NCBI GenBank assembly: GCA_001423545.1
Contig: LMOK01000003.1
Coordinates: forward strand, 1,054,001-1,118,000
DNA length: 64,000 nt
Source of the DNA: Orlajensenia sp001423545
GTDB lineage: Bacteria > Actinomycetota > Actinomycetes > Actinomycetales > Microbacteriaceae
Reading direction: 5' to 3'
The notes beneath the pieces are model-generated. The model worked only from the letters and a program-made list of their open reading frames with translations. It had not been told where the DNA came from and made no database searches. Made by a program: the position numbers and the translations under genes. Positions 1-8,488 of this stretch are shown piece after piece. Numbering within the stretch: the stretch's first letter is position 1; each line of letters opens with the position of its first letter.

Positions 1-234
1 CACGCCGAGCTCGGCCATCAGGTCGAGGTCCGCTTCCCAGCGGTGGTAGTGATCGTCGGCCACGTCCCCCGTGTCGCCGTTCAGAACCCGCCCGGCCGTA
101 TGGCTGAAGGTATCCCAGATGGATGGGCTGCGACCGTCTTCGGCCGCGGCACCCTCGATCTGATAGGCGGCGGTGGCGGTGCCGATAAGAAAGCTGGGCG
201 GAAAGCTCGCGGCATCCGGAGTCGCGGTCGTCAC
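1..234 (-). CDS. Glycoside hydrolase family 1 (beta-glucosidase/beta-mannosidase type), N-terminal part only
   Basis: The 78 codons seen start at a GTG and run off the window edge without a stop. The translation has the classic GH1 N-terminal signature: FLIGTATAAYQIEGA (about residues 20-34), then GRSPSIWDTF, NGDTGD and DHYHRWEADLDLM. GH1 enzymes are retaining exo-glycosidases of about 450-480 residues, so roughly one sixth is present and the catalytic glutamates lie outside. No signal peptide is visible, so it is probably cytoplasmic. The GTG overlaps the TGA of the upstream permease (GTGA), which implies translational coupling to the importer. In this mannan locus the substrate could be beta-mannosides or the glucose-mannose links of glucomannan; GH1 alone does not settle which. 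Confidence 0.9.
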   Translation of the reverse strand, partial: MTTATPDAASFPPSFLIGTATAAYQIEGAAAEDGRSPSIWDTFSHTAGRVLNGDTGDVADDHYHRWEADLDLMAELGV

Positions 235-1055
235 TTCGTCGCACCGGCGGTGACGCCGTTGTAGATCCAGCGCTGCAGGATCAGGAACAGGATGATGGTG
301 GGCAGGATCACGATCATGGTGCCGGCCGCGATCACTTCCCAATGCGCGCCGTACGGCCCCTTGAAGTTGAACAGCGCAGTGGAGATGACGGCCAGCTCAC
401 GGCTCGGCATGTACAGGAACGGGATGTAGAACTCGTTGTAGATCGCGATGCCCTTGATGATCACCACCGTCGCGATCGCGGGCGCGAGCAGCGGAAGGAT
501 GATCTTGCGGTAGATCGTGAACCGTGACGCTCCGTCGACGAGAGCGGCCTCGTCGAGACTCTTCGGGATGGACTGCATGAACTGCACGAAGATGTAGATC
601 GACACGATGTCGGTGCCCATGTACAGGATGATCGCCGACCACGGGGTGTTAACGAGCCCGAGGCCCTTGACGATCTGGAAGGTCGCGACCTGCGTCGTCA
701 CGCCCGGCACGAGGGTGGCGGCGAGGAAGAGGAAGAACACCAGCCGCTTGCCCTTGAAGTCGAAGCGATCCAGGGCGTATGCGGTCATGGTTCCGATGAG
801 GACGGTGCCGACCACGGCGAACACGAGGATGAACGCCGTGTTCCAGAACCCGAGCAGCATGTGGCCGCTCGTGAAGGCCGTGGCGAAGTTCTCGAAGTTG
901 AACCAGTTCGAGGGAGGCGCGAGCGGGCCGGTCGTGCCGTATTCGCCGCGAGTCTTGAACGCTGCGAAGAACACGACGATGAGCGGGACGAGCACCACGA
1001 TGGTGGCGATGATGAGCGATCCGTACTTGCCGGTCGCCACGAATGAATTCTTCAA
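231..1055 (-). CDS. Carbohydrate ABC transporter permease, MalG-like
   Basis: This is one of two membrane subunits of a CUT1-type sugar importer. The 274-residue protein has about six hydrophobic segments, beginning near residues 13-33, and the cytoplasmic EAA loop EAALVDGASRFTIYRKIILP that contacts the ATPase. Size and motif match MalG/GanQ-type permeases. It overlaps the upstream permease by 4 bp (ATGA) and the downstream GH1 gene by GTGA, so the three are probably translated together. No ATPase gene is linked; CUT1 importers of actinobacteria commonly share an MsiK-type ATPase encoded elsewhere. Substrate is inferred from the adjacent mannosidase and mannanases as manno-oligosaccharides. 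Confidence 0.93.
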   Translation of the reverse strand: MKNSFVATGKYGSLIIATIVVLVPLIVVFFAAFKTRGEYGTTGPLAPPSNWFNFENFATAFTSGHMLLGFWNTAFILVFAVVGTVLIGTMTAYALDRFDFKGKRLVFFLFLAATLVPGVTTQVATFQIVKGLGLVNTPWSAIILYMGTDIVSIYIFVQFMQSIPKSLDEAALVDGASRFTIYRKIILPLLAPAIATVVIIKGIAIYNEFYIPFLYMPSRELAVISTALFNFKGPYGAHWEVIAAGTMIVILPTIILFLILQRWIYNGVTAGATK

Positions 1056-2023
1056 CTCAGGCTCACATCTTCATCGGGAACGATCTTGCGCTGCACCCAG
1101 GTCACGATCAGGACGAGGATCAGCAGGACGACGGCCATGGCGGAGGCGAGACCCACACGCTGGAAGGTGAATGCCGTCTGGATGGTCTGGATCACGAAGG
1201 TCGTGGTGCCGTTCGCGCCGCCCGTCATGACGAATGGGATCTCGAAGACCGAGAGGCTGCCCGCGATGGCGAGGATGAACGACAGGCTGATGATGCGCTT
1301 GATACCGGGGCCGATGATGTAGCGGAACTGCTGCCACCGGTTGGCGCCATCGAGGTCCGCCGCCTCGTAGAGCTCTCCGGGAATCGACTGGATGGCACCA
1401 AGGAACAGCACGAAGCTCAACCCCGTGAAACGCCAGACCGATGTGCCCGCAAGCGAGATGTTCGCCAGCTGCGGGTCGCCGATCCAGTGCGGGGTGTCCT
1501 GCACGCCGAAGTAGCCCAGAACCGTGTCGAGGGTTCCGTTCGGCTGGAAGAGGTAGAGGAAGACGAATCCGACCGCCACGCCGTTGAGGAGGTACGGGAA
1601 GAAGAGCACGCCCTTGAAGAAGTTCCGGAACCTGGTCTGGAACGACAGGATCGTCGCGAAGTAGAGGGCGATCGCGATCTGGATGAACGAGGCGAAGAAG
1701 TAGTACAGGCTGACGAGGAACACCTGCCAGTACTTCGGATCCGTGAAGACCTTGAGGTAGTTGTCGAACCCGATGAAGTCGCGCTTGGAGCTGAACCCGT
1801 CCCAGTTCGTGAAGCTGTAGGCGATCATGTTCGCCACGGGGATGTAGGTGAAGGTGATCAGCAGGGCGAGGGCCACCAGGAGATAGAGCCAAGGCGTCAG
1901 CCGGTTACGGCCTCGGAGCCGGAGCCTGCGGGGGCTGGCCGTCGTGCCGCGAGGTAAGCGTTTCGCCTCCTCGAGCAGCACGCCGGGCGCGCCATCGAAT
2001 GGTTGGGATTCGGTCGTGCTCAC
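1052..2023 (-). CDS. Carbohydrate ABC transporter permease, MalF-like
   Basis: This is the partner membrane subunit of the CUT1 sugar importer. It has 323 residues with a GTG start at 2023. A basic, proline-rich cytoplasmic N-terminus of about 45 residues precedes the first membrane segment (LYLLVALALLITFTYIPV). The EAA loop reads EAADLDGANRWQQFRYIIGP, as expected for MalF/LacF-type permeases. It lies 71 bp downstream of the binding-protein gene and overlaps the MalG-like gene by 4 bp. It should form a heterodimer with that protein and receive sugar from the lipoprotein encoded at 2095-3387. Confidence 0.93.
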   Translation of the reverse strand: MSTTESQPFDGAPGVLLEEAKRLPRGTTASPRRLRLRGRNRLTPWLYLLVALALLITFTYIPVANMIAYSFTNWDGFSSKRDFIGFDNYLKVFTDPKYWQVFLVSLYYFFASFIQIAIALYFATILSFQTRFRNFFKGVLFFPYLLNGVAVGFVFLYLFQPNGTLDTVLGYFGVQDTPHWIGDPQLANISLAGTSVWRFTGLSFVLFLGAIQSIPGELYEAADLDGANRWQQFRYIIGPGIKRIISLSFILAIAGSLSVFEIPFVMTGGANGTTTFVIQTIQTAFTFQRVGLASAMAVVLLILVLIVTWVQRKIVPDEDVSLS

Positions 2024-2094
2024 AGTTCTTCCATTCGATAGCGCACCACGGTGTGGGCTGTTTATTGCGATTCGATGCTGGACGATCCGGCTGA

Positions 2095-3387
2095 TCAGCC
2101 CATGATGTCCGCCTGGGCCGCGGCCCAGCGCTTGTTGAGGTCGTCGGTGAACGAGGTCCAGTCGCCGCCCGCGGCGCCGCGCGCGACGTCGATCAGCTGC
2201 TGGCGGTAGATGGTGCCATCGATCTCGGCCGCCTTGAAGATCTGTGCTTCCTTGCCCGCATTCTCGACGGCCGGCGGGAGCTCGACCAGCTCGACGCCGC
2301 TGCCAGCGAAGTCTTGGATGGCCTGGGGCAGGTCACTGTCCTTCAACGGGGGAATGGATCCCTGCTCCTGCGCGTATCCGGACTCGCCGGCGAACCATTC
2401 GAGCCACGCCTTCGCGGTCGCCTTGTTCTCGGAGTTCTTGCTCACGGCACTGTTGCGGTCACCCGAGATCTTGGAGTGGAAGGTGCCATCGGTCTGGTAC
2501 GGGAACGGCCAGAAGGCGATATCGGTCGGGTCGGCCCCAGCTTCCTCGGCAGCGGCCTGCATCTGCGGCACAGCCCACGAGCCGAGCAGCATGCTGGCGA
2601 TCTTTCCGGTGGCGAGGTCGGGCTTGGACTGCTCCCAGTTCGTGGTCAGTGGGTCCTCTTCGGAGTAGCCGTCGCGCACGATGTCGAAGAGGAGCCTGTC
2701 AGTGATGGCGGCGTACTCTCCATCAGCCCAGGGCGCCTTCTGCTCGGGGAACTCCTCCTGGATCTTCAGATCGTTCAGGATGGCGCGCTCGTTGTCGAAG
2801 AACGTGACGGGCCAGCCGTCCTTGTAGTTGGTGTAATACGGGATGGCGTCGGTGGATTCCTTGATCGCCTTCAGACCGGCGAGGAAGTCCTCGGTCGTGG
2901 TCGGCGGCTCGGTGATGCCGGCGTCTTCCCAGACCTGCTTGTTCACGACGAGGCCGGAGGCGACACCGCCGAGGGAGAGACCGTAGCTCTGCCCGTCGAA
3001 GGCGGTCTCGCCGACGAAGCGCCATTTCTCAGCGAGGTCTTCCGTCGATCCCAGCGGCTCGAAGAACTCGGCGTACTGGTTGGCTGCCAATCCGTTCGGC
3101 AGGGCGAGCACGTCCCCGTACTCTCCGCCGCCGAGGCGCGTTGTGACGTCGCTGTCGTAGTTGGTGATGCCCTCGAACTTCACCGATGTTCCCGGGTACT
3201 TCTCTTCGAACTTCTCGGCGTACTCCGGCAGAACGGTGTCGACCAGGTCCGTGCGGTTGGTGAGAACGGTGATCTCACCGGTGATCTCGCCGTCGGTTCC
3301 GCTGTCATTGCCTGCCGGTGCGCAACCGGCCAGGAGTGCCGTGAGCGCGGTGAATGCGCCCACCGCCAACAGATGCTTCTTTGCCAT
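2095..3387 (-). CDS. Sugar-binding lipoprotein of a CUT1 ABC importer
   Basis: This 430-residue family 1 solute-binding protein captures sugar outside the membrane for the two permeases downstream. A lysine-containing N-terminus and hydrophobic core end in the lipobox LLAGC, giving Cys22 as the lipidated residue. The mature part looks like an MalE/UgpB-type protein (EITVLTNRTDLVDTVLPEYAEKFEEKYPG; DVLALPNGLAANQYAEFFEPL). A GAGGAG ribosome site lies about 10 nt before the ATG. It is first in the minus-strand operon and has its own promoter region with an AT-rich operator at 3483-3503. Manno-oligosaccharide specificity is inferred from the locus only. Confidence 0.93.
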   Translation of the reverse strand: MAKKHLLAVGAFTALTALLAGCAPAGNDSGTDGEITGEITVLTNRTDLVDTVLPEYAEKFEEKYPGTSVKFEGITNYDSDVTTRLGGGEYGDVLALPNGLAANQYAEFFEPLGSTEDLAEKWRFVGETAFDGQSYGLSLGGVASGLVVNKQVWEDAGITEPPTTTEDFLAGLKAIKESTDAIPYYTNYKDGWPVTFFDNERAILNDLKIQEEFPEQKAPWADGEYAAITDRLLFDIVRDGYSEEDPLTTNWEQSKPDLATGKIASMLLGSWAVPQMQAAAEEAGADPTDIAFWPFPYQTDGTFHSKISGDRNSAVSKNSENKATAKAWLEWFAGESGYAQEQGSIPPLKDSDLPQAIQDFAGSGVELVELPPAVENAGKEAQIFKAAEIDGTIYRQQLIDVARGAAGGDWTSFTDDLNKRWAAAQADIMG

Positions 3388-3473
3388 GGTGGGGATACTC
3401 CTCGTGTCGTCTTCGACAGGTGCATGGGATCAGGTGATCCGCAGTGACAAGAGTGAAGGGCGGTGGCCGCTCA

Positions 3474-3503
3474 TGTCAAGACTTATATTAGTAATTTATA
3501 TAA
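3474..3503 (-). promoter_or_regulatory. Candidate ROK-type operator plus -35 box for the importer operon
   Basis: Positions 3483-3503 hold a 21-bp AT-rich pseudo-palindrome with perfect outer arms TTATAT and ATATAA around 9 bp; 17 of 21 positions are symmetric. Read toward the binding-protein gene, it is followed by GTC and then TTGACA (3479 down to 3474), a good -35 hexamer; no strong -10 is evident 16-18 bp further. The same arrangement occurs before the GH2 gene at 5748-5778, with 15 of 21 bases identical. ROK repressors of the NagC/XylR/Mlc type bind AT-rich palindromes, so the ROK protein at 3566-4783 is the natural candidate. Confidence 0.6.
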
Positions 3504-3565
3504 ACAAGGTTCAAGAGTCATCACGAGGTGGGCGCAGCCGTCGCCACGCCGGTCGGCGGCGCAGG

Positions 3566-4783
3566 TCAGGCTGGTCGGACCATGCTCGGCCCGTGGCCGG
3601 GCGCCAGTGAGCTCTGAAGGATGAGCGCGGCTGCGCCGACCGCCGCGGTGTCGCGAGGGTTGCTTGAAAGCTCGACCGCAACTCCGTGGGCCCGACGAGC
3701 GAAGGCGCGTTCGGTCAACGCCGAGCGGATCGCCCGAGCGTAGATCGACCCCGCGATCGCGAAGCCCCAGCCCGCAAGGGTGATGCGGTCCACGTCGACG
3801 AGATTCACGAGGCTGAGCGTGGCGACCGCCATCTGCTCAGCGGACGTCTCGATCAGCGCCAGGGCCCGTGGGTGGCCTTGCACGGCAGCGCGTGCAATGG
3901 CATCGAAGGAGCGCTCGTCATCCGAGTCGAGTCCGAGGTCGTCGGAGAGTTCTCGGTCTGCTCTGGCTGCGGCCACGACGGCCGGCGGTGCTGCGTAGCG
4001 CTCGAGGCATCCTCGGTTCCCGCAGAAGCACTCGATGCCGTCGGAGTCGATGGAGATGTGGCCGAGCTCGGCCGAGTTCGAACTGGCTCCGCGGTACAGC
4101 GCGCCTCCGGCAACGATCCCGGCGCCGATCCCGCTGCCCATGTAGATGCTCGCGTACGTGGCTTCACGGGAGATCTGCCGACTCCAGAACTCGCCGAGAG
4201 CCGACGCCGCCGAGTCGTTGTCGACGAGCACCGGGACTGCTACGAGCTCGGCGAGAGCGTCACGGAGAGGGAAATCCACCCAGCGCTGCATCGATGGCGG
4301 GCCGATCAGCAGACCGCGCTCGAGGTCGATGGGTCCGGGAGTCACGATCGCGAGCCCGGCGACGCGGGATTCGTCGATGCCCAGCCCGGCGAGGAACCCG
4401 CGGTAGTCGTTGGCCAGGCGTTGGATGACTTCCTGCGGCTCGCCCGTGCCGGCTCCATCGAAGAGTTGGCGGCCGAACACCCCGCCGGTCGTATCGGTCG
4501 CGATGCAGACTGCGCTCTCCACGCCGAGCTGGATGCCGATTCCGAAAAGCGCGCGCGAGTTGATCGTCAGCAACGAGCGTGGCTTCCCGCCGGTGGCGAC
4601 CGTGGCGCCGGTCTCACGAACGACACCGTCGTCGATGAGCCGGCGCACGATATTCGAGATCGACGGCTGCGTCAGGCCTGTTGCCTCGGTGAGTTCGGCA
4701 CGGCTGATCGGTCCAGCGGATCGGATGAGGTCGACGATGACAGCCCGACTTCCGGGGCCGACCGCCGTCTCGCGTCGCGCCAT
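3566..4783 (-). CDS. ROK-family transcriptional regulator (XylR/NagC type)
   Basis: The 405-residue protein has an N-terminal winged helix (GPISRAELTEATGLTQPSISNIVRRL, described by its ends at residues 21 and 46) followed by a sugar-kinase-like ROK domain. Visible ROK features are DNDSAASALGEFW, GSGIGAGIVAGG, AELGHISID and the zinc motif CFCGNRGCLE. I chose the ATG at 4783 because GGAAG lies 8 nt upstream and the protein then begins directly at the HTH; the open frame continues to 5326 without support. It is divergent from the gene at 4898. It probably represses the two operons carrying the shared 21-bp site and is relieved by mannose or a manno-oligosaccharide; that effector is inference. 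Confidence 0.9.
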   Translation of the reverse strand: MARRETAVGPGSRAVIVDLIRSAGPISRAELTEATGLTQPSISNIVRRLIDDGVVRETGATVATGGKPRSLLTINSRALFGIGIQLGVESAVCIATDTTGGVFGRQLFDGAGTGEPQEVIQRLANDYRGFLAGLGIDESRVAGLAIVTPGPIDLERGLLIGPPSMQRWVDFPLRDALAELVAVPVLVDNDSAASALGEFWSRQISREATYASIYMGSGIGAGIVAGGALYRGASSNSAELGHISIDSDGIECFCGNRGCLERYAAPPAVVAAARADRELSDDLGLDSDDERSFDAIARAAVQGHPRALALIETSAEQMAVATLSLVNLVDVDRITLAGWGFAIAGSIYARAIRSALTERAFARRAHGVAVELSSNPRDTAAVGAAALILQSSLAPGHGPSMVRPA

Positions 4784-4897
4784 CGATGTCACTTCCGAAT
4801 CGTGCCGAGTCCCCCTGAGCGGGCGACGTGGATGCAAGTAGGTTAGTTGAGGATTCGCGCTGAGCAGCGCACGCCCGACCGACAGGAAGGCATGGCC

Positions 4898-5755
4898 ATG
4901 GACGCAGAGACGCATCCGCGACCGATCGGTCTCGTGCTGGCGCGCCCTGCCGAAGTGCTCGGTGACGAACCCTACTTCCACGAGCTCGTTGCCGGCGCGG
5001 AGCGAGTGTTGCGCCCGCTCGGCCGGGCCGTCCTTATGCACGTGCTGCCCACCCGGGAAGAAGAGATCGCGTGCTACGAGCGATGGGCCAACGACGGTCA
5101 CGTGGCAGGAGTGCTCCTCGTTGATCTGTCCCCCGGAGACCCACGCATCGATCTCGTCCGTCGCCTCGAGCTTCCGGCGGTCGCCATCAGCGATCCGGTG
5201 TCCGGCGGCGGTCTCGAGACCGTATGGACCGAAGACGACCTGGCCATGGCGGATGCCGTCCGGTATCTGGCTGGGCTCGGTCACGCCCGCATCGCTCATG
5301 TCTCCGGCCCGTCGACGATGGCGCACACGCTCCTCAGAAACGCCAGCTTCGATGCCACGGCCAGTGACCTGGGTCTGGAGCGCGTGCGCATCGAGTGCGA
5401 CTATTCGGAGAGGTCCGGGTTCGACGCGGTCCAGGCGTTGGCGAAGGCAGCTGAGAGTCCGACAGCAATCGTGTTCGACAACGACCTGATGGCGATCGGC
5501 GGCCTTCGCTCAGCGCAGGCGCTCGACATCTCCGTGCCCGGCCAGCTGTCCTTACTCGCCTGGGATGACTCGGCATTGTGTCAACTGGCAACACCGCCAT
5601 TGTCGGCGATGAGCCACGACGTGCAGGGCGTCGGTGAGCTTGCGGCGAAGTCGATCGTCAACGCGATCCATGGACGACCGGCCGGGATGGTCCGAGCCGA
5701 TCGTGCGGCCCTGGTGCAGCGTTCGACGACCGGGCCACCGAATGCAGTTTCATAA
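4898..5755 (+). CDS. LacI/GalR-type sugar-sensing domain protein without a DNA-binding domain
   Basis: The 285-residue protein matches the periplasmic-binding-like effector domain of LacI regulators: an opening IGLVLARPAEVLGDEPYF, a central YLAGLGHARIAHVSG, AIVFDNDLMAIGGL and the final strand WDDSALCQLATPPLSAMSHD. The usual N-terminal helix-turn-helix of about 60 residues is absent, and the ROK gene starts only 114 bp upstream on the other strand, so there is no room for it. The ATG at 4898 is chosen because AGGAAGG lies 7 nt upstream; an ATG at 4892 is too close to it. It may act as a ligand sensor working with the ROK protein, or be a degraded LacI gene; its clean frame and ribosome site favour function. 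Confidence 0.8.
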   Translation: MDAETHPRPIGLVLARPAEVLGDEPYFHELVAGAERVLRPLGRAVLMHVLPTREEEIACYERWANDGHVAGVLLVDLSPGDPRIDLVRRLELPAVAISDPVSGGGLETVWTEDDLAMADAVRYLAGLGHARIAHVSGPSTMAHTLLRNASFDATASDLGLERVRIECDYSERSGFDAVQALAKAAESPTAIVFDNDLMAIGGLRSAQALDISVPGQLSLLAWDDSALCQLATPPLSAMSHDVQGVGELAAKSIVNAIHGRPAGMVRADRAALVQRSTTGPPNAVS

Positions 5756-5778
5756 ATTAATCATCAAAGGTCTTGACA
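5748..5778 (+). promoter_or_regulatory. Candidate ROK-type operator plus -35 box for the mannosidase-mannanase operon
   Basis: Positions 5748-5768 form an AT-rich 21-bp pseudo-palindrome starting TTTCATAAATTA and ending ATCAAA; 15 of 21 positions are symmetric and 15 of 21 match the site at 3483-3503. GGTC and TTGACA (5773-5778) follow, as in the importer promoter. A CATCCT at 5797-5802 with 18-bp spacing is a weak -10. The operator overlaps the stop codon of the LacI-like gene, so that gene and the GH2 gene probably belong to different transcripts. Confidence 0.6.
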
Positions 5779-5899
5779 TGCGGGTTCGCGTGTCGGCATC
5801 CTGATCCGAGAACAAAGCCGTCCCACCAGTCCGTCGGCCCCTGCATCGATGCAGGCAGTGCCGGCGGGACGCCCTGGCCGGGCCATCAGGAGCAGCCAC

Positions 5900-8488
5900 A
5901 TGACCCTCATCGAAAACGCAAGCGCGCCCGAAATCCTCCGCAGTCGCCTGGACCTCGGTGGCGCGTGGAACCTCCGTCTTCTCGATGGCGGAGCCGATGC
6001 CCCCGCACACGTTTCGGGAGCGGAGATCGACGCCTTCGTTCCCGGACAGGTGCACACAGACCTGATGCACGCCGGTCTGCTCTCGGATCCGGATGTCGCA
6101 CTCCGCGAGCTCGACCAGATGTGGATCGGCCACTCGCGATGGAGCTACTCGCGCACGTTCGACTGGCAGCCCGCCGACGGTGTCACCGAGCTCGTTGCCG
6201 ACGGCCTGGACACAGTGGCGAGCGTATTCGTCAACGGGGATCTCATCGCGAAGACGCACGACCAGCACATTCGTTATCGCTGGGACGTGCGGCAGCACTT
6301 GATCGCAGGCCAGAACCGAATCGAGGTGGTCTTCGACTCCGCTTGGGCGACCGCCGCTGAGCGTGAGCGTACCTTCGGACCTCTGCCGACGCCGTACGAC
6401 GAGCCCTACCCGTACATCCGGAAGAGCGCGTGCAACTTCGGTTGGGACTGGGGGCCGCATTACGTCACAGCCGGCATCTGGCAGCCCATCGCAATCGAGA
6501 CATGGACAGGCCGCATCGAACACGTCCGCCCGCTCGTCACGCTTTCCGATGACCACACCAGCGCGATTGTCAACGTCGTCGCACGTGTTGAGCTGGCCGA
6601 TGCCCTGATCAGCGGGGACAACCTGCGCGTCGCTGCGACCCTTCGATCGCCGGCGGGCGATGTCGTCGCCCGGGCTGGCGCACTCGTCAGCGCTGGCGAC
6701 ACCGCAGTTCCCCTCGAGGTGACCGACCCGCAGCTCTGGTGGCCCGTCGGCTACGGGGAACAGCCGCTCTACGAGCTGACCGTCGAGCTCCTCGGATCCG
6801 AGGGCGCGACCCTCGACAGCTGGCAGCGATCCGTCGGGGTCCGCTCCGTCCGAACGGTGACAACGCCCGATACTGTCGGCGAGCAGTGGGCGATCCTCGT
6901 CAATGGGCGACGCATCCGCATCCGTGGCTACAACTGGATCCCGGAAGACCCCTTCATCTCAGAGGTCACGGAGGAGCGCATCTCGCAACGCCTCGATCAG
7001 GCTGTTGACGGGAACGCGAACCTGCTGCGCATCTGGGGTGGCGGCTATTTCGCCACGGAGGAGTTCCTCGACGGCTGCGACCGTCGTGGCCTGCTCGTCT
7101 GGCACGACTTCCTATTCGCCTGCGCCGGATACGACGAGACCGGCGGCATGGCAGAGCTGATCCGTACTGAGGCCGAGCAAGCTGTCGCTCGACTCTCGAG
7201 CCACGCCTCCGTGTCGATCTGGTGCGGCGGCAACGAATGCGTCTGGGGCTATGAGGAGTGGGGCTGGCAGGACACGCTCGGCGAGGAACGAAGCTGGGGC
7301 GGTGGGTTCTTCACAGAGCTCCTGCCATCCGTCGTGGCTGAACTCGATCCGACGCGCCCGTACCTCCCCAATAGCCCGTGGTCGACCATTCCGGGCGCCC
7401 AGGCGAACGATCACTCCTCCGGCCCGACGCACCTGTGGGACATCTGGAACAACCGGGATGCGGCAGAGTACCGCGCGAGCGAACCGGCCTTCGTCTCAGA
7501 GATGGGCTGGTGTGCGCCGCCAGCCGCCACCACTCTCCGCAAGGTGGTCACGGATGGTCCCCTCCTTCCCAGCAATCCTCAGGTCGCTCATCACATGCGC
7601 GCCTCCGAGGGGATGCACAAGCTGGCCAGGGGAGTCCAGCCGTACTTCCCGACGCCTGAGACGCAAGACGACTGGGTGTTCCACACGCAGTTGGTACAGG
7701 CACGAGCCGAGAAGACCGGTACTGAGTGGCTGCGCAGCCGAGACCGCTGTGCCGGGGTGATCATCTGGCAGCTCAATGACTGCTGGCCGGTGCTGAGCTG
7801 GTCGGCTGTGGATTCAGACGGGATCGAGAAGCCACTCTGGTTTGCGCTCCGACGCTCGTTCGCGCCGCGCCTCCTGACAATTCAGCCAGTCCAGCCCGGA
7901 GGTACCCAGAACCCCTCCGGGAAGGCCGGACTCGAACTGGTGGCCGTCAACGATTCCGCCGACACGTGGACCACGCCCGTCACCGTTCGTCGACTCAAGA
8001 TGGACGGGACCGAGCGTGCGTCCGCCGTTCTGGAACTTCGTGTGGGATCGGACGAGAACGTCCACGTCGAGCTGGGCGCTGAACTGTCGGTCGCCGACGA
8101 TCCTCGGGGGGAGATTCTCGTCGTCGACGCCGGTGAGCACCGAGCGACCTGGTCGTTCGTTCCGGACCGCGCGGCCTCTGCCCCGCGCGCTGCCTGGACG
8201 ACGAGCGTGGCTGCGACGTCACAGGGCCTAGCGGTGACCGTTCATGCCGAGAGCATTCTGATCGACCTCATTCTCTTCACTGACCGCCTGGCCGAACTCG
8301 TCGGTCTCGCCGGTGATGCGCTTGTGGCTGACGACCAGCTCATCACTCTTCTGCCGGGTGAAAGTCACACCTTCACGGTCTCCACCCGCCGGGACGACGG
8401 GATTCCGGCATTCGACGTTGCTGCTCTCGCTGTCGGCGGGGCGATCCTCCGCGCCGCGAACGACATTGTTCGGGAGATCCAGGGATGA
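5900..8488 (+). CDS. Beta-mannosidase, glycoside hydrolase family 2
   Basis: This 862-residue GH2 enzyme should remove terminal beta-mannose from manno-oligosaccharides by a retaining mechanism. The N-terminal jelly-roll has mannosidase-type features (VPGQVHTDLMHAGL, WSYSRTF, RKSACNFGWDWGP). The acid/base is Glu446 in IWCGGNE and the nucleophile is Glu534 in FVSEMGW; the GGNE and SEMG forms are typical of GH2 mannosidases rather than galactosidases. No signal peptide is present, so it acts in the cytoplasm on imported sugar. I start at the ATG at 5900, with AGGAG 7 nt upstream, not at the in-frame ATG at 5849. It overlaps the sugar kinase by ATGA and is preceded by the shared operator. Confidence 0.93.
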   Translation: MTLIENASAPEILRSRLDLGGAWNLRLLDGGADAPAHVSGAEIDAFVPGQVHTDLMHAGLLSDPDVALRELDQMWIGHSRWSYSRTFDWQPADGVTELVADGLDTVASVFVNGDLIAKTHDQHIRYRWDVRQHLIAGQNRIEVVFDSAWATAAERERTFGPLPTPYDEPYPYIRKSACNFGWDWGPHYVTAGIWQPIAIETWTGRIEHVRPLVTLSDDHTSAIVNVVARVELADALISGDNLRVAATLRSPAGDVVARAGALVSAGDTAVPLEVTDPQLWWPVGYGEQPLYELTVELLGSEGATLDSWQRSVGVRSVRTVTTPDTVGEQWAILVNGRRIRIRGYNWIPEDPFISEVTEERISQRLDQAVDGNANLLRIWGGGYFATEEFLDGCDRRGLLVWHDFLFACAGYDETGGMAELIRTEAEQAVARLSSHASVSIWCGGNECVWGYEEWGWQDTLGEERSWGGGFFTELLPSVVAELDPTRPYLPNSPWSTIPGAQANDHSSGPTHLWDIWNNRDAAEYRASEPAFVSEMGWCAPPAATTLRKVVTDGPLLPSNPQVAHHMRASEGMHKLARGVQPYFPTPETQDDWVFHTQLVQARAEKTGTEWLRSRDRCAGVIIWQLNDCWPVLSWSAVDSDGIEKPLWFALRRSFAPRLLTIQPVQPGGTQNPSGKAGLELVAVNDSADTWTTPVTVRRLKMDGTERASAVLELRVGSDENVHVELGAELSVADDPRGEILVVDAGEHRATWSFVPDRAASAPRAAWTTSVAATSQGLAVTVHAESILIDLILFTDRLAELVGLAGDALVADDQLITLLPGESHTFTVSTRRDDGIPAFDVAALAVGGAILRAANDIVREIQG

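Noticed and set aside
4784..5326. Longer start for the ROK regulator giving 586 residues
   Set aside because: The extension is antisense to the LacI-like gene and has no domain; GGAAG before 4783 marks the start.
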